From the NCBI GenBank assembly GCA_963556495.2, contig OY747705.1:27463501-27527500 (forward strand): a DNA stretch of 64,000 nt. Direction: 5' to 3'. Under the pieces are notes generated by a model. That model was not told the origin of the DNA and made no database searches. It was given only the letters and a program-made list of their open reading frames with translations. This document shows positions 56,802-64,000 of this stretch, piece by piece. The stretch is from Valencia hispanica. Lineage: Eukaryota > Chordata > Actinopteri > Cyprinodontiformes > Valenciidae. Both the position numbers and the translations under genes were made by a program. The number at the start of each line of letters is the position of its first letter. Within the stretch, counting starts at the first letter, position 1.

Positions 56802-57775
56802 TTAAAGGGATACCCCCCCAAGTGAAATTTAATATTCCCCAGAGTTTGATAAGTGAGAAAAGGGATTTTGAAACCAGCACAGTCATTCTCCTAATCTGGC
56901 AGCAGTTTGTTTGCTTTAGCTTAGCATAAGCAATGTAAGTGAATGGTAACAGCTAGCATTTTGTGTGAAAAAGTCATGGAAATTACTAAATGATGTTCTA
57001 AATATTCTGGGAGACCTCAATAATCAGATCGATTGCAGATGACAATAGTAAGTAACACGAAGGAATTACAGGAGCCAATTTAGAGTTGGGACTACATTAC
57101 GACAAAGCCCCGCTGCAAGGTGCCGCTGTAAGGCGCCGCTGCAAGGCTCAAGGACATGAAGCAAAAGGCACCTAAAGGTGATGTATTCTACAAAACTCAC
57201 GGTTTACAGTAATTTGGGTGAAATTTTGCAACAATGTCAGCCAGAGGTCACAATTATAGTAATTCATAATAGCCCAGCAACACCCAAGGAGTTAGAGTAA
57301 ATAGAACAATACTTATAGCCATTGATGATGTAGCCTCGTTTAGCATTTGTACAAAAAATGGATGGGCCTGCCGTACTCTTCAAATGCAATACCATCTAAG
57401 TGTGAGAATATTGCATTTTTTCTTTGCAGCCCTCTGGTGTGAAGTTCTCCTCACAAACCAGATATTGATTCATTTTCTCCACAGGTGTTGTTGGAGGAAT
57501 TCTTAGGGCAGCAAACTGTTGTCTTTTTCGTTCCACATTAGATGGAATTCGGTGAAACATCATGTTGCTGTATGTCTTCAGCTTGTTTTCACAACCCTTT
57601 GCTACACAAGCAAGAACCATTTTCTTGCATTAGACTTATAACGTACTCAAATTACGGCAGTAAAAACTCTGTGGAGCTCACGAATTTGTTACAAAAGTAG
57701 GTGTCTTTTCGGGTGCTGCATCATGTCCTTGAGCTTTGCAGTGGCGGTGCTTTGTTGTAACGTAGTGGGCTTGAT
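56802..57775 (-). mobile_element. THAP-domain DNA transposon relic (Kolobok/P-like)
   Basis: A TTAA (56802-56805) precedes AGGGATACCCCCC, a plausible left tip of a TTAA-duplicating element. A block at about 57088-57172 is repeated in reverse complement at about 57700-57770, both containing 'CTCAAGGACATGA' and 'ACTAC-TTAC-ACAAAGC' text. The 75-codon THAP-like frame sits on the minus strand between them. A matching but truncated copy in opposite orientation lies at 780-1238. Superfamily is inferred from THAP plus TTAA. Confidence 0.65.
57396..57620 (-). pseudogene. THAP domain fragment of a transposase
   Basis: The 74-residue frame fits a C2CH THAP zinc-binding DNA-binding domain: MVLACVAKGC, then FHRIPSNVERKRQQFAALR, then YLVCEENFTPEGC. 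In functional THAP domains the last pair is C-x2-H before Phe; here it is CEEN-F (codon AAC), so the zinc-binding His is replaced by Asn. The frame ends soon after the domain and no catalytic part was found. Confidence 0.72.
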
Positions 57776-59640
57776 TTTTCAGAAATGTTCACCAGTCTAA
57801 TGTACTTAGTTTGAACAGCCAATGTTCAGCTTTGTTTTGCAATTAACTATTTAAAGATTGTGTCTTCTGTTGGGTTATGTGGAAAAACTGCACCAAAATT
57901 TTTTGCTTTTGTCCTGTTGTGAAAAAGAAAGGTGATAGTCTGACTTACTGTTCGCAGCTGAGTAAGTTTAAGATTATAAAGACTATGTGTTAGGACTGGG
58001 CCTATGTTAGGACCTATGTGTTAGGATATGGCCTCAAATCAATATCGCGATAAATTGAGCAGTTCACATTGATGACGATAAATGGATGATAATTACCCCA
58101 CCACCAAAAAAAAACTAATGTTCTTTCTCTAGATAGCGTTGTGGCTTCTCTTCTTCCTCCTTGACCAGCTCTATCCCCATCACTTCAATATTTGAATCCT
58201 CCTCCATTAACTCACCATCTTTCTCTTCCAGTGTTATCAAGTCCTTAGCATGCTAAATGATGTCATCACCTCATTTGCATAATGTGCTTGTAATTGTTAT
58301 AGACACTGTAGGAGAGGGGATTAATTTTTTTAACCATTAATGGCAGTGTGGTAGGGGTGGAACTGTTATAAGGTTTTGCCTTTTGAGTATGTTTTTGAGC
58401 TGCCATGTATTTTTATATCACTAATTGTGGCAATAAAAATCAGCCTTATAATACAGGCAAGTAGGCCTGTGTAACATCTCAAATAAAAGTTTCAATCTGC
58501 CTTTTAATTCAGGGTTCGATTCCCACTCCTTTCTGTATTTCTGAGAGTCCAGTTTAGACTGAGACATGGCTGTTTATCATCCGTCGCCGGAGAGGCACGG
58601 GTACGATCAGCCGGCAGCGGGATTCATTATGTGTGATTCATTAGCATTCTGGACTCAGTGGAGTAAATATCTGCTCTGATTGTACCTGGAGCAGGGCGGG
58701 TGGAGCTGCAGCACGCAGACTGGCCGCCTGCTGTGAGCAGTCTGGGACAACACTGTTGCTCTGTGAGAAGAGTAACAAGGATATGTGCTTTACTTGAGAG
58801 TCTCCACAAGTCTCCAATAACGCAAATGGTTTTTTTGAAAAAGAGACAGAGGGGTCTAAAAACTAGCTAAATATAGCAACAAAGTAGCTAAGTTGGCAAC
58901 ACTGTGACCCTTCTTGTTACAGACTCTAAGAAAGTCTGTAACAGTACAGCATCTTAAAGGGACAGGAGCATCGCCAAACTACACAAATCTTTTCCTTTTT
59001 TTAAAATACAGAATATACCGACATGAGCAAAATGACGTCAGTTACAGTCTTGAATTTTGGTTTCTACCCCAGCCCGACTATGTGTATCGACACTTTTATA
59101 TTAATTTTAGGGAAGGTAGCCCAGCCCTATTTCTGCATAGTCTTTGATGTACTTTCTGTTAAAAAGTGCTCATGGAACAGTGCCTCTGTGTTTTTGTCTT
59201 TTCTTTCTTTTTTCTCACCCCCAGTCAGTAGCAGCAAATCGCTGCTCATACTGAGCTTGGTTCTGCTGGTGGTTTCTTTCTGATGAAATGAAGAATCAGT
59301 GTTAGAAAGTGTGCAGCAAATCTGTATTGGTCTCTCGTGTGCACAAGGATGGCTTTGTGTCTTTAGAACAGTACAAATGACACTTCGGGTCAAAGGGTCA
59401 GTGGTGGAGAAATAACTCTCGTACGAATTGTTTGACTGGGGACAAGGCTGGGGAACGTGCGCGCGCAGGTGTAATGAAACAGAATATATGGCAGGCATCA
59501 TCAACAGCAGATTCAGTTCTTAATCACCAGTTCAGACTGCCTTTGCACCTCATAATGGTGACAAATGGACCAAACTGTTGCCATTGGTCTGAGAAATAAA
59601 GCGCTTGTGGAGCTGAGCAGTGTTTTGAAATGTTCAGAAA
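57776..59640. other. acbd6 intron, mostly unclassified
   Basis: The part at about 58620-58915 ('agctaaatatagcaacaaagtagctaag' and nearby) looks like part of an unidentified fish repeat. A perfect tRNA B-box-like GGTTCGATTCC lies at 58513-58523 but no A box is upstream, so no tRNA gene is called. Confidence 0.4.
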
Positions 59641-60000
59641 GGCAAGGCAAGTTGATTTGTATTACACCATTCATACAGTAGGATTGTAAAAGGATTTACA
59701 GGTAAAACAAAACAAAGAAACAAAAATAAAAACCACCAGATAATTCAAAAGTACAAACAAAGCAACACATAAAAGCTTGAGACATCTAACAATAAGAAGA
59801 AAGAAATGGTAAAATGACCAAATTTAACCAGATAAAAATACAAGACATGAAAAAAATTATAAAGCAATATTTTACCTTTATAGAAAAGCTGTAGTAAACA
59901 GTAATGTTTTGGGTCCTAATTTGAAAGTGTCAACAGTTTCTGCACATCTAAGGCTTTCAGCTGGTTGGTTCTACAACTAAAGAGAACACAAACTAAATAC
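59641..60000 (-). mobile_element. LINE 3' fragment
   Basis: The plus strand starts 'ggcaaggcaagttgatttgtatt' and contains 'tgttttgggtcctaatttgaaag', 'aaggctttcagctggttggttct', typical of reverse-complemented LINE 3' ends in fish. It resembles the fragment at 36648-36940. 5'-truncated. Confidence 0.6.
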
Positions 60001-60032
60001 TGCCTTGATATGTTTTAGAGTTTTAAGTAGGT

Positions 60033-60330
60033 CTAATAATAATAATAATAATGGCTTGCATTTATATAGCGCTTTTCAAGACTCTCAAAGCGCTTTACAA
60101 CTCCATTATTCATTCACTCTCACATTCACACACTGGTGGAAGCAAGCTATGATTATAGCCACAGCTGCCCTGGGCAGACTGACAGAAGCGAGGCTGCCAT
60201 ATCGTGCCATCGGCCCTTCTGCCCAACACCAGTAGGCAAGGTAGGTGAAGTGTCTTGCCCAAGGACACAACGACATGTAGCAGGTGGAAGCTGGAATCGA
60301 ACCAACTCTACCACTGAACTACAGCCGCCG
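60033..60330 (-). mobile_element. tRNA-derived SINE, near full length
   Basis: On the minus strand the head carries an A-box-like TAGTTCAGTGGTAGAG (60306-60321) directly followed by a B-box GGTTCGATTCC (60293-60303). The body reads 'TGTCGTTGTGTCCTTGGGCAAGACACTTCACCTACC', and the 3' end is 'AAAGCGCTATATAAATGCAAGCC' with an (ATT)n tail at about 60033-60051. The spacer between the boxes is only two bases, far shorter than a tRNA's, so the head has lost part of the tRNA. Transcription would be by RNA polymerase III, now probably weak. Confidence 0.75.
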
Positions 60331-60537
60331 GTCTGCACATCATATTGGCATTAACATCAGTATCGGTCAATCTTAGTCTTTTTTTAGTCTTAGTTATTTT
60401 TTGTAATATACCAGTATCAATCTCCCAACTAAAACTGGGCCAATATTAACACCGCTGTTTATTTCCATCTTGTTGCTGTTTCTGTTTCTAGAAAGGAAGG
60501 AGAAGGTTGGTCATGTCATGGTAAGGGAGCGCAAAAA

Positions 60538-61476
60538 AGAGTAACTAAACCCCAAAACAACTTTTTTTTGCTTCTAAATTGTATAAATGGGTGTTTACCA
60601 ATGCAATGTTTCAGTTTCTGGGGATTTTTTTACATTTTGGTGTACACTTTTTGGTCTAAAAACGTCTTAGTGTTGCCCTCTTAGGGTTGAACGGTGGTTA
60701 CTGCATTTGAATTTTGTGATTGGTGGAGAGCGGTACATCTCTACGTCACAGGCATTGACTATGTCACAGCAGTCATGGTCTCACAGACACGCCCCGTGGG
60801 TTTGGGTATAAAACTATCAGACATACCGGCCCCATGGCGAGTTTGGAGTTGGATTGCGTTTTTCAGGTTACCATTATTATCACATTAGCACTTAGTTAGC
60901 ATAGCTAACATACTGTTTTGAACGTTAGCCTATGTTAGCATTACCACTCAGAGACTGGACCCATCCTGTCTCTCTCTCCCTCAGCAGCAGCGCCGGCCTC
61001 AGACAGCGCTGACTCAGCGCCCCGAGCCAGCTGCTCGAATTGATACGGCTCGCGGCCGCTGGGCTCCATAAAGCCTCCCTCTACCCCCCTACCTCGGGTG
61101 ACGGCGGAGGAGATCCGCTGGCTCAGGGCGCCGAGCCAGGGCCGCCCGAGGCCGCTGCTGCTGAGGCAGAGGGAGACAGGAGGAGTCCAGTCTCTGAGTG
61201 GTAATGCTAATATAGGCTAACGTTCAAAACAGATAAATGTTTATCAGATCCATCAGTCGCAAAACTGCCAACGTCGCTTTGGTCACTGTCCATGTTTCAG
61301 TGTCAGATTAAGCGAGCTGTCACTGTCCTCCTGAACACACACCCACGTTCCCCCCTCCGCTCATCCTCCACACTTGGCCATACCCCTCCGTTCTTCCTGG
61401 CGCGGCCCACTTTGTAGAATTTTTCAAATGTTGTCTGGGGGCGGGGTTAGGATTTTTCATGGGGTTCAGTTACACT
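60538..61476. mobile_element. Non-autonomous TIR transposon with an internal hairpin
   Basis: Ends are AGAGTAACTAAACCCC (60538-60553) and AGTGTAACTGAACCCC (reverse complement of 61461-61476), 14 of 16 identical. A TTAA follows the right end at 61477-61480. No transposase frame was found. A large hairpin sits inside (60913-61232). Superfamily unknown; a TTAA-targeting type is suggested. Confidence 0.55.
60913..61232. repeat. 80-bp inverted repeat with GC-rich loop
   Basis: The arms 60913-60992 and 61153-61232 are reverse complements with 5 mismatches in 80 bp by my count. They start CTGTTTTGAACGTTAGCC and extend inward to CAGCAGCAGCG. The 160-bp loop is CpG- and GC-rich (about 61000-61150) and keeps a partial weaker similarity to itself in reverse. 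No open frame of note. Confidence 0.88.
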
Positions 61477-61559
61477 TTAAGCTGCCTGAAGCAATGTCAG
61501 TGGTGTGGTCATTTTTTAAATGGTGTTGAAAGGGTAGGAAAACACAAGTCATTAGATCA

Positions 61560-61627
61560 CAAGATAGGATATTGGCAAATATCGGCAATAACAGTTATAT
61601 CAATATCGGATATCGGTGCATCCCTAG
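61560..61627. mobile_element. Possible hAT-like terminal remnant
   Basis: The text 'atatcaatatcggatatcggtgcatccct' resembles the tip of a hAT family (AGGGATGCACCGATATCC in reverse). Similar 'cattaacatcagtatcggtcaa' text lies at about 60346-60370 on the other side of the insert, so one older element may have been split by later insertions. Confidence 0.4.
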
Positions 61628-64000
61628 TTTTAATTTCTGATTTTGTATTTCTGGGGCCGAAACAATGACTTCAATCCACAGTAGTCTAGTACAAAATCTG
61701 AGCTGGTTGAATTATATAGATGTTGAATAAAAATACACCTAAGATTGATAATTACTAAATGACACAAAATAGTCCCAGTCTCCCAGGTAAGATCTGAACT
61801 AGTTTAGCGATGAACCAGTCAATCTTGAGGCCTTTACCAAAGATACTGTGACATTTTTCTCATTTCTTGTAAATGCCACTTCAAAAAAATACTACAGGAC
61901 GCTTAAAGTATTATGGTGAATTTCCTCATTAGAGCATTAACCTTTGCCCTTGCAACAGATCACTGTCCACATTTCAAGTTACTTCCAAGTCCAACCCACA
62001 ACTCACAAGGTCTTCTAATTCTTTTCACATAACTTTTCATTCTAACTTTCCAGCTCTTTTCTTCAAATCATAACATTCCTCTTACTAACTCTGCCTTTCA
62101 GTCTTCTCTTTAGTTTCATGTCCTTTCCCCCTCTTTTCCACCTGCCATCTCTGACTGGGACTGCATACTGATCCTATTGTTGTGTTTCTCTTCGTCTCTC
62201 AGGGGCAGCACTTCGGGGACCTGCTGATTGGATTAGAGCTTGGTATTCCCTCTGGGTGGATTTCAGAACACAGATGTGAATCACCACCAGCGTGGAAAGC
62301 ACTGCAGTGATTCAAACCAAGACAACAATGCTGTCTGTCTGCAGGTAAAAATCACAACTTAAGATGTTGTGCATAAATTGTCCATCTCCCCTTCTGTTAT
62401 GATATATTTAAACCAGAGTAGAGAAAAGTGACATAAAAATTTAAATTTTAAAACATAAATATAACTGGCATGAGAATTAGGCTAAAAATGTAAAATTATA
62501 AAACAGGAAAAATATGTTCCTCATTCTTGTACACATCAAACAAAAGCAAAAACAGTGAGACAGTGGCAGAAACTTAAAAGCAAATGGGAGCTAAATCACA
62601 TAAATACATAGTTTTAGTTAAAGTAAAAGGGATTACAATTCTTATGTGTTGCTTAAAAACACATTCCTCTCTTAGGTTTTCCATAAAAAAGAGAAATAAT
62701 GAAGGACTACGTGCATATTTGAGGAAGACTATAATATATGTTGAGCATGGCAGTGCAAATCCAGCCTAAAGCCTTTTTGCATGCCTGTGAGGGTCATTCT
62801 CAGCAAACCCTAATGCCCCTGGATTCAGGACGGAAGCTTGATGGAATCACAGGAAATTGGATTGTCTTCCATTTGCTTTGGAAGCAGACACTCCCCCTCC
62901 AACCCCCTTACCTGCAGTCAACATCCCCCACCCCTCGCTCTCCTGTCTCCGGTGCACCCCTGTTCCCATCCCATTATGGAAGCATGTGGCACCAAACCTC
63001 TGCTTTTACATGTCATCCAAAGTTTCCCCTTGCAAAGCAGAAATGCCGGGGTTGATGTCAGCAGAGAGCTCAATAAAGTCCAATAGTGGCAGAGGGGACC
63101 CGGCTCTGAGTGGTAGTGTTTCGTCCTCATAGGCAGGGAGGGGGCGGCAGCAATATGCTTAGAAGCTGCATGGATCTATCAGTGTGATTACAGTTTTGCT
63201 GAATTCAGGTCCCACTAATCTATCATTTCTACCACACAAATGAAGTGAAGCAAGATGAATGTAAGGAAGAGAAAGTGAATTAGTGGGACATAAAAAGAAG
63301 TAATGCAGTTCTGTAAAAAAAAACACTGTAACTAGTCCAAAGTTTGAAAAAAAGTCAGTAGCAACGAGACCAAATAATCATTTTACCTTAAGGGAGCATT
63401 TTCTGACAGATAGTGCAAGAACAGCATTGTTCAAATAACTAACTCTGTAACTGTAACTCGGGCCAACAAATAAATGTTTTTTCAAGTCTGCTAAACTGTA
63501 TATTTGAAACACCAAGATGTGGGCAATCATGATTGTGTTTCAATACGTTTTGTTTATTTTCTGAACTTGTGGCATTAAATTAATAATACTCCATCACTAC
63601 TTTCTGTACACATCTAACATAGTAGTATATCATACAGAGTGTGATGTCTAACCCCGCTAAACCAGACTGCCAGGTATATTTTGGACATATGGTACAACTA
63701 CACAGAACTAGCGCAACAACTTAGAGACACCATATATAAATCACACATAGCTGTCACTGCTAAAATACTTATCTAAATGCTGTATAAAAACCTATGACAG
63801 AAAAACAATGTTGTTCCATCTCATTCTACAACATGCAAATGCTCTGTTTGGACTAATGAAGAAGAACTCATCTTGGCATGCCAAACGCTTGGGTTGGCTG
63901 CCATGGTAGGACAGTCTGAGCTATTTTCTGATCTATTCAGCTAATGATTATTGGACCACTTGAGGGAACTCTAGACCTAGTATGGATCAGTAACATTTTA
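61628..64000. other. acbd6 intron, nothing firmly recognised
   Basis: The only exon-like item is 62203-62344 on the plus strand: acceptor 'cttcgtctctcag' and donor 'CTGCAG|gtaaaa' bracket 142 nt. Its reading frames have no domain. Short frames at 62738-63132 show none either. No acbd6 exon was found on the minus strand. Confidence 0.4.

Noticed and set aside
58513..58523. B-box-like GGTTCGATTCC suggesting a tRNA gene
   Set aside because: No A box or cloverleaf upstream.
58627..58809. 60-codon minus-strand frame with a donor-like 'CTCCAG|gtac', tested as an upstream acbd6 exon
   Set aside because: None of its frames encodes ankyrin or ACB-domain sequence.
62860..62910. Minus-strand text ending 'GACTGCAG|gtaag', tested as the acbd6 exon ending in INCQ
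   Set aside because: Preceding frames contain stops and no ankyrin motif.

Overview
The window is vertebrate genomic DNA, almost certainly from a teleost fish. Genes are split by GT-AG introns, tri- and tetranucleotide arrays are long, and the repeats (Tc1-like transposons, an L2-clade LINE, hAT relics, a tRNA-derived SINE) are typical of ray-finned fish. The species cannot be fixed from the sequence alone.

Three protein-coding genes are recognisable. The last two coding exons of qsox1 (+) lie at 10569-11793. A complete six-exon lhx4 (+) runs from 24179 to 33019 and gives a 389-residue LIM-homeodomain protein. The last two coding exons of acbd6 (-) lie at 51284-54671, convergent to lhx4. The order qsox1-lhx4-acbd6 and these orientations match human chromosome 1q25, so this is conserved vertebrate synteny and not a new gene cluster. 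The upstream exons of qsox1 and acbd6 were not found and should lie to the left and right of the window.

Layout: 1-10568 is presumed qsox1 intron with THAP-element, LINE, Tc1 and other repeat relics. The stretch 11794-23640 is intergenic, with a qsox1 3' UTR, an L1-like relic, microsatellites, a Tc1-like relic and an exon/promoter-like block near 20 kb. The stretch 23640-35065 is lhx4 with a GC-rich promoter and a long 3' UTR. The stretch 35066-51283 is intergenic and dominated by transposons, including a near-full-length L2 LINE with an SGNH/GDSL-like ORF1, and an intact 1,598-bp Tc1-type element inserted in an older Tc1 relic. The stretch 51284-64000 is acbd6 with repeat-filled introns: a hAT element with target duplication, a THAP-domain element, a tRNA SINE, and a TIR element with an 80-bp hairpin.

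I found no convincing previously undescribed multi-gene system. The items most worth a second look are the open DD38E-spaced Tc1/Intruder-like transposase, the out-of-frame uORF overlapping the lhx4 start, the hairpin-containing TIR element near 61 kb, and the 3' tail core shared by the local L2 LINE and the SINE.
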